In this document: positions 12,290 through 24,268 of the stretch, piece after piece | Numbering within the stretch: position 1 is the stretch's first letter | Layout: each line of letters opens with the position of its first letter | From: Eucalyptus grandis | Taxonomy: Eukaryota; Streptophyta; Magnoliopsida; Myrtales; Myrtaceae | Assembly: GCF_016545825.1 (NCBI RefSeq) | Contig: NC_052619.1 | Coordinates: forward strand, 36,681,803-36,745,802 | Direction of reading: 5' to 3' | DNA: 64,000 nucleotides | Notes under the pieces: model-generated | Seen by the model: only the letters and a program-made list of their open reading frames with translations | The model's database searches: none | What the model was told of the DNA's origin: nothing | Translations under genes and position numbers: made by a program

Positions 12290-12302
12290 CGAGGGGAAGA
12301 GT
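12290..12302 (+). other. Polypurine tract before LTR 2
   Basis: 'gaggggaaga' lies immediately before the TGTGACA start of LTR 2. It is the primer for plus-strand synthesis and is matched by the tract before LTR 3. Confidence 0.75.
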
Positions 12303-15044
12303 TGTGACATCTTGATTTTCGACCATATTTCGATTAAATGAAATGAGCTTTTCATCGACGCGCGTATGGTCCTTTTTCTCTGAGTTGGCCACTCACGAGA
12401 TAACTAATCTATTTGGTGAAGCCGTTGAGGAATAAAAACGTGACAAACTTGAGAATTCGATTAGAAATCGACTGCTCGACCGTACTAATCTGCAAGGGTC
12501 AATACAAGCTTGTTAAAATCGATTAGAGATCGGAGATAGGTCTATTCGACAGAGGCATGTAATTAAATTGTGGGTGATTTCACCTGATTATAAAATTCTG
12601 GGTGATTTCATCTGATTGTAAAATTCGCATTAAATGACATTAAACTGATTTTTCTATCGATTTTGTACCTGGTGCCCGTAATTAAACCATTGAGATTTTC
12701 ACGACAACCAAGAGTCGCCTATGAGTTAGAGATGCACAACGTGGATCGAAAATAATCGACCATAGGTCAAATGCGCTAAAAATTCCTAAAAGCTAATAGG
12801 TATGTCCCACCGTAGGTCACGCTAAAATCGCGTCTAGTTGAAGTTAATCACGAAATTGAACCCGGTTTCAAGAATCAAAAGTTCTGATGTGTCACGATTT
12901 ATTTTTAGGACGACAACTCATCCTTTGAAGAATTGTTGGTGAGCCTAGAATTTTGGCGGAAATTCAAAGTTCTGGTGTGTCCCACCGTGCCCCTTTCTCG
13001 AGCCGAGCAGCCCCTTCGATTGGTTCTTCAAGCCCAAGCAAAAGCCGAAACCTCAGTAAGGGCTGAGGTCTTCGAGGTCCATTTTAGGTCTCTTCCAGGC
13101 CTTGGTTAGTGTTGTTGTAGGCTTGGTTGTTGGTCGCCTTCGCGTCTCCATCGTCATGGACTCACTAGCCCGCTAAACCAGTGTGTTTACTTGCTAAACT
13201 CTACTTAGGGAGTTAATGACGCTTACTGGATAATTAGTTTAGCCTAATTAAGGTTTAGGTGGTCTGTTAGTTTAGATTTGTGATTTAATTGTTCAATTAT
13301 GCATGTTAGGTGGTTAAAATAGATTGATTAGGGGCTAAAGACGTTGTGCTATTTATCTAGATAGGTTTGGAATTTTTCTAGGCCCGTTTATGTTGTTAGA
13401 TTAGCATTTCTGGCCTAAGGTGGTGTTTATGATATTTAATTTGCATTATTTAATTAATTTTGGTATTTATTTAATTATTTATTATTTTTCGAAAATTATA
13501 CCGTAATAGCCGGTGACCAGAATTTCGTGCTGATTGCGGTGGGTGTACTTAGTTTATGCAATTGAGTGTGAATTTGTGTAAATTGAGTGGTGAGTGTTAA
13601 TTTTGGTTATTTATTCCAAAATTGTGAAATTTTGATATTTAATTAGAAAATCCCGGGTGTCGGGTTTTAACATCGAAAGTGATTAAATAGTGGGATTCTA
13701 AAAGGAAGTGTATCAATTTTTCTGGTTCAAATTGACCATGTACCCACATACGATTATTTTACCGTGCATTTTTAATATGAAAAAAATAGGCCAAGTACAT
13801 TATTTTAATGGGGACGTTTGAGTGCAAAGTACGATGTTTTGGCCGAGATTAGATGGACGCATGAATGGTTATGAGAACCCGTCCCCAAAATGAGTTGGGT
13901 GGATGTGCCCCTATATGGGATGTCCTATCATGGATGCTGGATTGCAGTAGAGGCCGGACCGAAGCTCCTTCGGGAATGCCATCCCCAAGGTGTGTCGGGT
14001 GGACATTGTTGTGCTCAAGGGATGAGGCGATGCCTGGTTACACCAGAAGACTGCCGAACGTCGAGTAGGCCGTGCCCGTGTGTGGCTATGATTGAAAATT
14101 GGAAGGCATGTTGAGTGAAATTGACGTGCCTGATTATGGGACGAAATTATGTGGCACGGTATGGGACGTGTCAAAACGATGTGGCCTTATAATCGGGACC
14201 ATTGTGTTTATTGAGGTGAAAGTGGTGGCGTTCCAATTGATTGAGCTTGATTACTGCTTATGTCTATGATATAAATTGTGCTGACATGCATGGAGAATCT
14301 GAGATGAGGTAAGTCTCTGTGGTCATGTGATTGTGTGACTAGGCGTATTTCTTTCCTAGTCGGAGTTTAGGGGGTGAACTTGCTGAGACATTGTCTCACC
14401 CCCTCGTGGGCTCAATTCTATTCAAGTCCATAGATGGTGGCCCCGCTAGTTCGTTATGGTCAGCCTCGGAGGGTTACAGAGTGGGTTACTGACTACCTTG
14501 TTCCCGGAGGCCAAGGGGTTTGGGACTATAAGCTAGTGGTGACCACTGTCTGGGTCGATGAGGGCCCAACCTGAGAGGGTACCTCATCGATTCAGGGCGT
14601 GGTATTGCCATCAATGCGTATAAGGTAGGTCCCCTTTAGGGATTTGATATCCCCGCAGTTGCGCTCAATGCCACTCTAGGCAAGGGCGTAGCTGACCCTC
14701 CCGATGGTGCTGTGGTGGACTAGGTGCCCTCGGAGCCTATGGAGTCCAAAGGGTCAGTGAACATGTCTGACTAGGGGGTCGTAGGACAGTTTCCTTTTTG
14801 AGGGTTAATCCTTTTGGTAGATAGACTAGTCTTATATATAAACTAGTTGGTTGTTTATAAAAACGTATTTTGGTTGTGAATTAGTTATCCTGCTTTTCTA
14901 TCCCATGTTGCTTACTATCAGGGGTTTTGTTTATTCGCTTCTGCATGTGCAATAAAATGAATGGATCGGCGATACATCCTGGGACGTCGTAATTTTATCA
15001 ACCACCGAGGGATGTGCGTGCACTCAAAGCTCCGGGGTGTGACA
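12303..15044 (+). repeat. Ty3/gypsy LTR 2, shared middle LTR, chimeric
   Basis: It starts TGTGACATC and ends TGTGACA, about 2.74 kb. It is preceded by a polypurine tract and followed by a primer-binding site, so it serves as 3' LTR of element 1 and 5' LTR of element 2. Its first roughly 670 bp follow LTR 1 (for example 'gaattgttggtgagcc' near 12932). From about 12980 on it follows LTR 3 ('ccgtgcccctttc', 'agggagttaatgac', 'ggataattagttta'). The switch coincides with loss of a segment present in LTR 1. A tandem duplication of about 26 bp occurs near 12580-12630. Confidence 0.85.
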
Positions 15045-15057
15045 TCCCCGCCCGAAG

Positions 15058-15069
15058 TGGTATCAGAGC
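15058..15069 (+). other. Primer-binding site, gypsy element 2
   Basis: TGGTATCAGAGC, 13 bp after LTR 2, same spacing as in element 1. Confidence 0.9.
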
Positions 15070-15244
15070 CGGTCGGTAGTTGGAGTGATAAGGTGCGAGG
15101 TTTCATAGGATAGTTAGTAGGAATAGCCTTTATTTTATGCTGAGGCATGTGAGTGATAGCTGTTTGGTAGCTTGTTTGGTGTCATTGCTCAGCTTTTAAT
15201 TCTGTGTCGAATTGGAAAGCGGGTTTCTGTAAAGAATTTTCATA

Positions 15245-16420
15245 ATGAGTGATCAGGAGCAGAGGACTCCTAGGAAGAGGACCGTTGGACCAATGACTCA
15301 GGGTAGGATGCCGAAAAGGGTTAGTACTCGAGGTGGTCACGGTCGAGCGTAGGCTCGAGCCGGGGCGCTAGTGGAGTAACACTACCTCCAGTTGGTGCTG
15401 GGGTAGTAGCCCCTGGTGATCCCAGAATTGATGGGATTGTTTAGGCGTTTGAGACGTTGGGAGCACTGATGGGGCAGCAGGCCTAGAATCAAGCTGCCAC
15501 TACCACTATCGCCATTGTTACAAACTCACGCTGCTACTCGCCATTGTGGTGTCGCAAACGCACTGCCGAGTTCCACCAGGAACGTAGTTGTTGAGAGAAA
15601 GAGGCCCATGCACAAGTTAGTGGAGCAATTCTTGAAGTTGAACCCGCCGAGGTTCACTAGTGCAAGAGATCCCGAGGCTGCAACCGTTTGGATACAATAC
15701 TTGGAGAAAGCCTTTGCACTGCTGATGTGCAATGAGGAGGAAAAAAGTTGTCCTGGCAGTATATCAGCTGTAGGGTAACGCAAGTACCTGGTGGAGGGTC
15801 ACTAGAGGTAGAGTAGTACCTGAAGGTGAGGTTCTGGTGTGGAACGCGTTCTTGAGAGCCTTTAATGGCAAATATTTTTCTGATAGTGCCCAAGAGCAGA
15901 AGCTGGAGGAATTTTAGCGCTTCCATCAAGGCATGCTGACTATGGATCAATATGAAGCTAAGTTTGCGAAGTTATCGCAGTACACTCCAAGATTGGTGGA
16001 GGATCTTGAAGATAGAGCTCGGAGGTTTAGGAATGGCCTTCGACCAAAGCTGAAGAATTTGCTGGTGCCATTCAACTTGAAGGATTATAACGAACTATAC
16101 AGTCGGGCCCAATTAATAGAAAGAAATCTGAATGAACAAGCCGCTACATCTGGGTCACGGTTTGGTTCGAATAAGGATGGAAATAGGTTTGGAAAGAAAC
16201 CTATGGCAGGAGGAATGCACCTTGTTCCACCTAACAAGAAGGGTGGGATAGGTAAGTCTGCACTAAACCAGATGGGCATGTGTCACTTCTGCGAAAGGCG
16301 ACATGGATCAACCTTGTGCCATTCTAGGTCGAGTGCTTGTTATGAGTGTGGCTAGCATAGTCACATCGCTAGGAATTGTCCCAGAAGACCAATGGGACCG
16401 CAGCAGTTGCTACCACCCCC
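15245..16420 (+). pseudogene. Gypsy element 2 gag remnant
   Basis: It starts at the ATG at 15245 ('MSDQEQRTPRKR') and soon meets stops. Open blocks 15515-15778 and 15933-16355 carry 'KLVEQFLKLNPPRF' and 'DRARRFRNGLRPKLKNLL'. The CCHC zinc knuckle near 16336-16377 has an in-frame TAG before its His. The overall layout is the same as in element 1, so both copies derive from one family. Confidence 0.8.
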
Positions 16421-16783
16421 GCCGATAGGTCAGATTAGAGGGTATGCGCTGCAGAGTACACAGCAAGGTGGACAGAACAGACCTCTTGTGCAAGGAAGAG
16501 TGTATGCCATCATTAGAGAATATGCTGAGGACTCGCCTGATGTGGTTACAGGTACTGTTTCCCTAAATGACCACGCTACTTATGTTTTATTTGATCCTAA
16601 TGCAACTCATTCATTTATAGCTGAGCAATTTGTTAAGTTAGTAGGATTGAGTCCTGAAATGTTGGAGTTAGTGGTTAGCATATCTACACCGTTAAAGGAT
16701 AAGGTGTTGTCTTTGTTAGGCTGTACTAGTTGCAAGTTAGTGATTGATGAGCGAGAGGAGAGGATATATTTGATAGTCCTAGC
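16421..16783 (+). pseudogene. Gypsy element 2 protease, 5' part
   Basis: Open frame with 'GRVYAIIREYAEDSPDVVTG' and the protease active-site region 'VLFDPNATHSFIA'. In active gypsy proteases of this type the triplet is D-S/T-G. Here it reads D-P-N, so the enzyme would be dead even without the downstream interruption. The frame is cut at 16783 by a TRIM insertion and resumes at about 17312. Confidence 0.8.
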
Positions 16784-17306
16784 AGTAACGATCCGGGCCC
16801 CACTGTATAATATTTTCCGCTTTGGACACTGAGTCCTCACGGCTTTAAAATGCGTTATACAGATTATAGGGACCCAAGCCTTTTTAAACTAGCTCCAGGA
16901 CTCCCCCCTAAGCGATGTGGGATGGGAGACATGCCCTTAGCCTCACCCGCATACTGCCAAGGCGATCTCAATCCATCCCTCCGTACTACCCCGGGTCATG
17001 GTCGTCACATTCTCCCCCCTTAAGGCACAACACCCTCGCTGTGGCCCCCACACGCAGTCGGGAGTAGACTCTGATACCATTTGTAACGACCTGGGCCCCA
17101 TTGTATAATATTGTCTGTTTTGGACACTGAGTCCTCACGACTTTAAAACGCGTTATACAGATTAAAGGGACCCAAGCCTTTATAAGCCAGCCCCAGGACT
17201 CCCCCTAAGCGATGTGGGATGGGAGACATGCTCTTAGCCTCACCCGCGTACTGCCAAGGCGATCTCAATCCATCCCTCCGTACTGCCCTAGGTTTGGGTC
17301 GTCACA
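16784..17306 (-). mobile_element. TRIM (miniature LTR retrotransposon), 523 bp
   Basis: Two near-identical direct repeats, 16784-17009 (226 bp) and 17082-17306 (225 bp), flank only 72 bp. The 5-bp target duplication CTAGC lies at 16779-16783 and 17307-17311. On the minus strand the internal part carries a Met-tRNA primer site (17069-17079, read TGGTATCAGAG) next to one LTR and a purine-rich tract (17010-17022) next to the other, giving the orientation. There is no coding capacity. The first base of the left LTR is changed (AG instead of TG). Removing the element and one CTAGC restores the protease reading seen in gypsy element 1 at 8850. It looks like a common plant TRIM type whose LTR end reads GGGCC..GTTACA; I saw no 5S-like block that would make it Cassandra. 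Confidence 0.9.
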
Positions 17307-17648
17307 CTAGCCATGTATGATTTCGATATAATAATTGGCATGGACTGGCTCACCAAGCAACGAGCTAAGATGGATTGCTATCATAAAGCGATTCAGTTTA
17401 ACCCGTTAGTGGGTGAAAGTTTCGAGTTTATTGGGAGTCGAGGAGGACCCTTGATTACCTTAATCTCGTTGCTTAAGGCAACCTATTTGTTAGACAGGGG
17501 TTGTCAAGGTTACTTGGCAACTGTCATGGATACGGAAGTTGAGGAGCTGAAGATCAAAGATATCGCGGTGGTTCAAGAGTTTCCAGACATGTTTTTGAAA
17601 GAATTGCCAAGTCTACTACCAAAAAAGGGAGATAGAATTTGTAATTGA
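17307..17648 (+). pseudogene. Gypsy element 2 protease, 3' part and linker
   Basis: The frame resumes after the TRIM with 'MYDFDIIIGMDWLTKQRAK', then 'FEFIGSRGGP' and the linker '[15 protein letters not shown]'. It is the direct continuation of 16421-16783. Confidence 0.8.
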
Positions 17649-18440
17649 GCAAGCCTCCAGGACAGAGCCAATCTCTAAGGCTCCTTACTGCATGGTGTTG
17701 TCTGAGTTGAAAGAACTAAAGGTGCAAATGCAGGAATTGTTGGATAAAGGATTCATACGTCCCGGTGTATCACCTTGGGGAGCACCAGTTCTGTTCGTGA
17801 AGAAGAAAGATGGTTCGTTGCACCTGTGCATCGACTATCGTCAACTCAATTAGGTGACAATCAAAAACAAGTATCCACTGCCGAGGATAGACGACTTATT
17901 TGACTAGTTGCAAGGAGCGTCAATATTTTCTAAGATTGACCCAAGGGTAGGATATCATCAGCTGAGGATTGGAAAGGAGGACATACCGAGTCAGTGTTTC
18001 GTACTCGATACAGCCATTATGAGTTCACTATAATGCCGTTTGGTTTGATGAACGCTCCAGCTGCTTTCATGGATATGATGAACCAAGTTTTCAAAGAGTA
18101 TCTGGATCAATTCGTGATTGTGTTCATCGATGATATTCTGATGTGCTTGAGAAGTCCTGAGGAGCATGAAAGACATTTGAGGATGGTGCTTTTGACACTG
18201 AGGAATCATGAACTATATGCTAAGTTTAACAAGTGCGAGTTTTGGTTGACTTGTGTTGCGTTCCTAGGTCACGTGATTTCAGGCGAAGGAATCTTTGTGG
18301 ACCCGACCAAGATCGAAGCAGCTATCAACTGGCCAAGACCAATGATAGTGACAAAGATCAGAAGCTTTTTGGGTTTAACAGGGTACTACAGAAGGTTTGT
18401 GGAAGGGTTTTCAGCTTTAGCCTCACCATTGACTTGACTA
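17649..18440 (+). pseudogene. Gypsy element 2 reverse transcriptase
   Basis: RT motifs are in order but the frame breaks more often than in element 1: '[19 protein letters not shown]', a stop, then the palm motifs in shifted frames. A long open block (17994-18437) holds '[14 protein letters not shown]', the catalytic 'VFIDDILM' and '[17 protein letters not shown]'. A frameshift lies near 17985-17995. Confidence 0.88.
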
Positions 18441-19060
18441 TTGAAGAAGGAAGAGAAGTTCGTGTGGACAGATTAGTGCGAGCGTAGTTTCCAAGAGCTT
18501 AAGAAGAAACTGACTACTGCACCAGTGTTAACAATACCATCTAGTCCTGGAAGGTACGAGATCTACAGTGATGTGTAGTTTAGAAGACTGTGTTACGTGT
18601 TAATGCAGCATGGCAGAGTTGTTGCATACGCGTCCCGCCAATTGAAACCTCATGAATTGAATTACCCGACACATGACTTGGAACTCGCAGTGATCATCTT
18701 CGATTTAAAGCTTTGGAGACATTATTTATGTGGAGAAAGATTCCAGATCTTTCCAAATCATCAAAGTCTCAAGTACCTATTCTCTTAGAATGAGTTGAAT
18801 ATGAGATAGTGTCGTTGGATGAAACTTCTAAAGGACTATGATTGTGATATCTTATATCACCCTGGAAAGGCGAATAGGGTCGCAGATGCATTGAGTCAGA
18901 AATCTTCAGTTGCACAAAAGATGGTGAAGGAGTGGATTTTACTCGAGAGAGCTCGAGATTCGGTTTTCAAATTTGAGGTAGGTTACCTTTTAAATCTTAT
19001 GGCCACCCTCATAATTGAACTGGAAGTACAAATTAGAATTAAGATGCTTTAGTTGACAAA
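18441..19060 (+). pseudogene. Gypsy element 2 RNase H remnant
   Basis: A block with '[20 protein letters not shown]', '[20 protein letters not shown]' and 'HPGKANRVADALSQKSS'. The catalytic start ('YSD' then a stop instead of Ala-Ser) is damaged near 18575. Confidence 0.8.
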
Positions 19061-19189
19061 CCCATAGATTCAGAAGATCCTGCAAGAGGATACCGAAAAG
19101 AGAAAGACTGATTTTCAAATTTCTGAAGACGGAACACTAAGGTTCCGAGGTCGACTGTGTGTACCTGACGATGTAGAGATTAAGGAGGA

Positions 19190-19915
19190 GATCTTGTAAG
19201 AAGCTCATCGTAACAGTTACAACATTCTTCCAAGTAGTACAAAGATGTATCAGAATCTGCGTCAACACTATTAGTGGACCGATATGAAGGCAAATATCGC
19301 CAAGCATGTCGCCAAATGTCTGATGTGTAAGCAAGTGAAGGGATGACACTCTAAGCCAAGAGGACTTCTGTAATCTATCGAGATTCCCGAGTGGAAGTGG
19401 GAACACATCACAATGGACTTTATGATGGGCTTACCGAGGAGTCAGAGGGGTAATGATTCCATTTAGGTTGTGGTCGACAAACTGAAGAAGTCGGCTCACT
19501 TTATTGCCATACAAAAGGACCTTACTTTGGATAGATATGTAGAATTGTACATGCGTCAAATTGTTTGTCTACATGAAGTGCCGGTGACGATCACATCTAA
19601 TAGAGACCCGAGATTTACAGCTGCCTTTTGGAAATGTTTGCAGACCGCCTTAGGAACGAAGCTACAGTACAATATGGCCTATGATCCTTAGACAGATGGC
19701 TAGTCTGAGAGGACGATTCAAACTCTCGAAGACATACTGTGAACTTGCTTGTTGGATTTCAAGGGTAGCTGGGAGGAACAGCTTTAACTCGTCGAGTTTG
19801 CCTACAACAATAGCTACCAACAGAGTATTCAGATGGCACATTTCAAAGCGTTGTATGGCAAAGTGTGTAGAACGCCAGTTTGTTAGGATGAGGTTGGAGA
19901 ACAGAAAATCATAGG
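19190..19915 (+). pseudogene. Gypsy element 2 integrase remnant
   Basis: The HHCC part has TAG for a Trp ('QHY*W', about 19272). The core shows 'HITMDFMMGL' and 'ITSNRDPRFT' (Asp of S-D-R-D changed to Asn). The 'YDPQTDG' region carries a stop. At least one catalytic Asp is therefore altered, besides the broken frame. Confidence 0.8.
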
Positions 19916-19937
19916 CCTAGAGTTGGTTTAGTAGTCA

Positions 19938-20450
19938 ATGGATACAGTTGTAGTTATCAGGGACAAATTAAAGACAGCTCAGAGCCACCAAAAAAGCTAT
20001 GCTGACAAGCGTTGGAGACCTTTGGAATTCCAAGTTGGTGAGCACGTCTTTCTGAAGGTGTCACCGATGAGGGGTACTTCACGCTTCAGCAAGAAAGGGA
20101 AGCTAAGTCTGGGGTACATAGGTACCTTTGAGATTTTGGAAAGAATAGGAACCTTAGCATATCATCTTGCATTGCCGCTGAGGTTGGTGCAAGTGCACGA
20201 TAATTAGACGTCTTTCACATGTCGATGTTGAGAAAGTATGAGCCTGACCTGACCCATGTGCTGAATTTTGAAGAATTAGACGTGGACGATAATGTGTCGT
20301 ACGTGGAAAGACTAGTTTAAATTGTAGATCGGAAGGAGCAGGTTCTGCACACCAAGAGAATCTCGTTGGTTAAAAACCACAGCACAGAAGGAGCAACCTG
20401 GGAAAGTGAAGATTCGATGAGACGACTGTACCTCTACCTTTTTGTTTAAA
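19938..20450 (+). pseudogene. Gypsy element 2 C-terminal linker and chromodomain
   Basis: 'SHQKSYADKRWRPLEFQVGE' and 'GEHVFLKVSPMRGTSRFSKK' are intact, followed by a damaged chromodomain ('NVSYVERLV', then 'ATWESEDSMRRLYL' in a shifted frame). Confidence 0.75.
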
Positions 20451-20490
20451 ATTTGTAATAAGTTTAAATTTCAAGTATGAAATTTTTATA

Positions 20491-20503
20491 AGAGGGGAAG
20501 ATT
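20491..20503 (+). other. Polypurine tract before LTR 3
   Basis: 'agaggggaag' directly before LTR 3, equivalent to 12290-12302. Confidence 0.7.
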
Positions 20504-22689
20504 CGTGACATTCTGAATTTCTGATTCTGTTTTCCATTAAATAAGTTGGTCTTTTCATCGACGCGCCTATAATTATTTTCCCTAAGGTGATCACTCATGG
20601 GATAACTAGTTTATCTAGTGAAGCCGTTAAGGGATTTTAACACAATAGATTTGAGAATTCGACCAGAAATCGACTGCTCGACCGTGCTAATCTACAAGGT
20701 TCATTACGACATCGTCAAAATCGATTAGAGATTGGAGACAGGTCGATTCAACTGAGATATGTGATTAAAGTGTAGGTGGAATCACCTAACTGCAAAATTC
20801 TCGTCGAACAACACTGGACTAAGTTTTCTGTCATTTCTGTACCTTGTGCTCGTATTTGAAACCTCGAGATGTTCACGACAACCGAGAGTCGCCAATGTGT
20901 CGAAGATGTACAATGTGGCTCGAAAATAATCGACCACGGGTCAATTGAACCAAAAATTCCAAAAAGCTACCCGGTAGGTTAGGTCACACTAAAATTGCGC
21001 TCGATTGAAATTAACCGCGAATTTAAACTCGCTATCAGAAATTGAAAGTTCTTTCATGTCACGATTCATTTTAGGAACGTCGACTCATCCTCCAAATATT
21101 TTTCTGCAAACTCGAGATTTCGGCGAAAAATCAAAGGTTATTTTGGACCGAGAAAATTAGAGGGCTATTTTTTATTGCAATTTTGGCCGTCAAGTTGGTT
21201 CAATTGACGAGGAAAATTCATGAGATGGACGATGGCACCCTGGTTGAATTTTGAGGCTTCAATTGGATCAAATCGGAGGAGAATTGAAGGGGAATTGAAT
21301 CAAATTGGATGGCCCATGGTCCAAATTCGTAGACCTTTGGGGTGTGCAACATTTATACCCTTGGATGGCTTGTTAAGGAAGTTTAATGGCTGCAAATTGG
21401 CTGAGGAGGACAACCATTCATGGTGGGACATAGAACTTGAGAGCTTCGGATATTTTGTGGCCCCCTCCATCTCCAACAGCTTCTTCTTCTTCATTTAGGC
21501 TACTTTCTCCATTATTGTAGCATTTGAAAGCTTGAGAGAACCAGAGAGAAACCGCCAGCTCTCTCCTCCTTGCTGTCGATAGCTGCCCAGGCCCATCCGA
21601 GCGTTGATGTGCCATCCCGAGTAGCTTGAAGCCCCGCCCATCGCGTGCTAGCTCGTGCGCTTGTCCTCGCATTCCAGAAGCCCCTGGTCACCATCGAAGC
21701 CTAGCTAGAGCTCCATAGTCGTTGTCCAGCCATCAAAATCGTCCACTTGGTCCGCCGTTGCCATTGCCGTCCCGCCGTGCCCCTTTGCCGAGTTGAACAA
21801 CCCCTTCGACCAATTCTTCCAGCCTAGGCAGAAGTTAAAACCTCATTAAGGGCTGAGGTCTTCGAGGCCTGTTTTAGGTCTCTTCTAGGCCTTGGTTGGT
21901 GTTGCTGTAGGCTTGGTTGTTGCTCGCCTCCGCGTCCCGTCATCGTGGACTCACCAGCCCGCTAAATTGGTTAGTTTACCTGCTAAACTCTGCTTAGGGA
22001 GTTAATGACACTTAGTGGATAATTAGTTTAGGCTAATTCAGGTTTAGGTGGTTAGTTAGTTTAGAGTAGTGATTTAATTATTCAATTATGCATGTTTAGG
22101 TGGTTCGATTAGCATTTCCGGCCTAAGTTGGTATTTATGGTATTTAATGTGCATTATTTAATTAATTTTGGTATTTATGTAATTATTTATTATTTTTCGG
22201 AAAATATCTTGGGATACTCGGTAATCGAAATTTCGTGCTGATTGCAGTGGTGTGCTTAGTTTATGCAATTGAGTGTTAATTTGTGCAAATTGAGTGGTGA
22301 TTGTAATTTTGGTTATTTATTCCAAAATTGTGAAATTTTGATATTTAATTAAAAAATCCCGGGTGTTGGCTTTTAACACCAAAAGTGGTTTTTAAAGACT
22401 ATATCAAATAGTGAGATTGTAAAATGAATGGTATCAATTTTTTTGGTTCAAATTGACCATGTACCCACACACGTTATTTTACCATGTGTTTTTAATATGA
22501 AGAAAATGGACAAAGTACATCATTTTAATGGGGACATTCAAGTGCAAAGCACGATGTCTTTGCTAGGATTGGATGGATGCATGAATGGTTATGAGAACCC
22601 GTCCCCGAAATAAGTCGGGTGGACGTGCCCCTATACAGGATGCCTTATCAATGGATGTTGAATTGTGGTAGAGACCGGACCGAAGCTTC
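20504..22689 (+). repeat. Ty3/gypsy LTR 3, truncated by copia insertion
   Basis: It begins CGTGACATT (TG changed to CG) and aligns with LTR 2 up to 'gaccggaccgaagctt' (22674-22689; compare 13954-13969). The remaining roughly 1.1 kb is absent: at 22690 the sequence switches to the end of a copia LTR. Its 5' third is clearly more divergent from LTR 1 and LTR 2 than those are from each other. Confidence 0.85.
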
Positions 22690-23661
22690 TGTAAGTGCTA
22701 GTATGAACACCTAAAGAGGGGTGAATAAGTGTGAAAACAATTCTTTGCAAAGAACAATAAAAATATTTTACTTTTGAAACTAAGTATGAAGAATAACAGA
22801 CTTTGAGCAAGTTCATACTTTAGTAGCTAAATATGAACAAAATAAAGAAGTTCAGGGAAGAGAATATGAACATAGAATTTATAGTGGTTCGGCTTAGATC
22901 AAGCCTACGTTCACTCTCCCACACCGACAGCCTTTTGGTTGGATTCCACTATGAATCAAAAGAGTCTTTTACAATCTTGCGATCTCGACTTCACAGTGAA
23001 GAGTCTTTACTGCTCTCTCACGAAGTCACACACTATAAGTCTCTCTTTTGAATACTTAGAGCTCAGAGAAAGAAGAAACAAAGGGATAGAAAGCTTCAGA
23101 TTTCGGAATTTCTCTTTCATGCACTGTATCGAACAATTGGAGAGTCCTCCTTAAATACTCCTTCATGCATTCTCGACCGTTGGCACTTTCCAAAGGAATT
23201 CTTCCAATCAACTCGTTGGATAGAATCAATCAAGGAGATCCCGAGCCGTTTGAAGATTGTGATGAAAGCCCGTCAATCATTTTCGCCCATACAATCAAGA
23301 TCTTAGTTTCCATAAGTAGATTCTTTCCAAAATTACTTGCCCTCCAAAAAGATTTGATGTATCTAAATTGAATTCCATCTCATAGGTGATATTTCCAACC
23401 AGAATACCATATATGATCCACTTAAACCAAATCCTTGAAGAAAGAAAGATAATCCCTTATCTAGAAAAGTCTTCATCCTTTACTTTTGTTCAGTCTAGAA
23501 TTTGTCAGAGTGGGCGAACTTTGACACAAAGTCTAGGGGTCTTTAGACTTTGAGACAAAATCTAGGAGTCTTTAGACTTTAACACAAAATTTGGGAGACT
23601 TCGTAATGGACTTTGGTTAAGTTTTGTCAACTTCAAAACTTCAAAGGAGTTTTCTCCAACA
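22690..23661 (-). repeat. Ty1/copia LTR (3' LTR of a reverse-oriented element)
   Basis: On the minus strand it starts TGTTGGAG at 23661 and ends CTTACA at 22690. Directly outside the start is the copia-type polypurine tract, reading AAAAAAGGGGGAGATT on the minus strand. A TATA-like TATTTAA lies at about 23153. The other LTR is not seen, probably because of the assembly gap. Confidence 0.8.
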
Positions 23662-23680
23662 ATCTCCCCCTTTTTTATGG
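23662..23680 (-). other. Copia polypurine tract
   Basis: A purine run read on the minus strand, immediately upstream of the LTR start. It is of the form usual in Ty1/copia elements. Confidence 0.8.
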
Positions 23681-24268
23681 TGACAAAACTTCCCTATAGA
23701 TTTAAAGATTTATAACCTGCAAAACAACTCTTAGCAGTACATGATATCTTATAAAAATAGTTAGTTAAGGATCTGGATAGCATCGATTCTACAACCACAC
23801 AAAATATGTTAATCTTGAAAACATTAAACACATATCAGAAATTTAAACATCCACATCCATAATCATCACTACTGCAAGAATTGCCGCAGAATAAGTGTTC
23901 AAAACAAACTCAAATCAAATCTGCAAAGAAAATAGAAGAAAATAAAAGTAAAGTAAAGTAAAGTTCAAATCTACAAATTCTCCCCTTTTTTGTCAACAAC
24001 AAAAAGTGGAGAAGGTCAAAATAGAGAAGAGATAAAAGGAATCAAGATTGTCTTGGAATTCAAACGAGATGGAAATCCCCCATGGATTGCACTGCTTCTT
24101 CAATCTTCTAGCACTGGAGATGAACATTCACGACTTGAGTCTGAACAGACTGGAAAATCTGAAGAGTCTGATCATTCTTGGCCACAGTCTAAGATACTTG
24201 TTGATTTAAAGTCTGTACCTGAGTATCTAAGGATTGTACCTTTCCTATGTGAAAGTCAGAAGATGATC

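Noticed and set aside
16784..17306. Cassandra-type TRIM with 5S rRNA-like promoter
   Set aside because: Neither LTR contains a recognisable 5S-like block, so only a general TRIM call is made.
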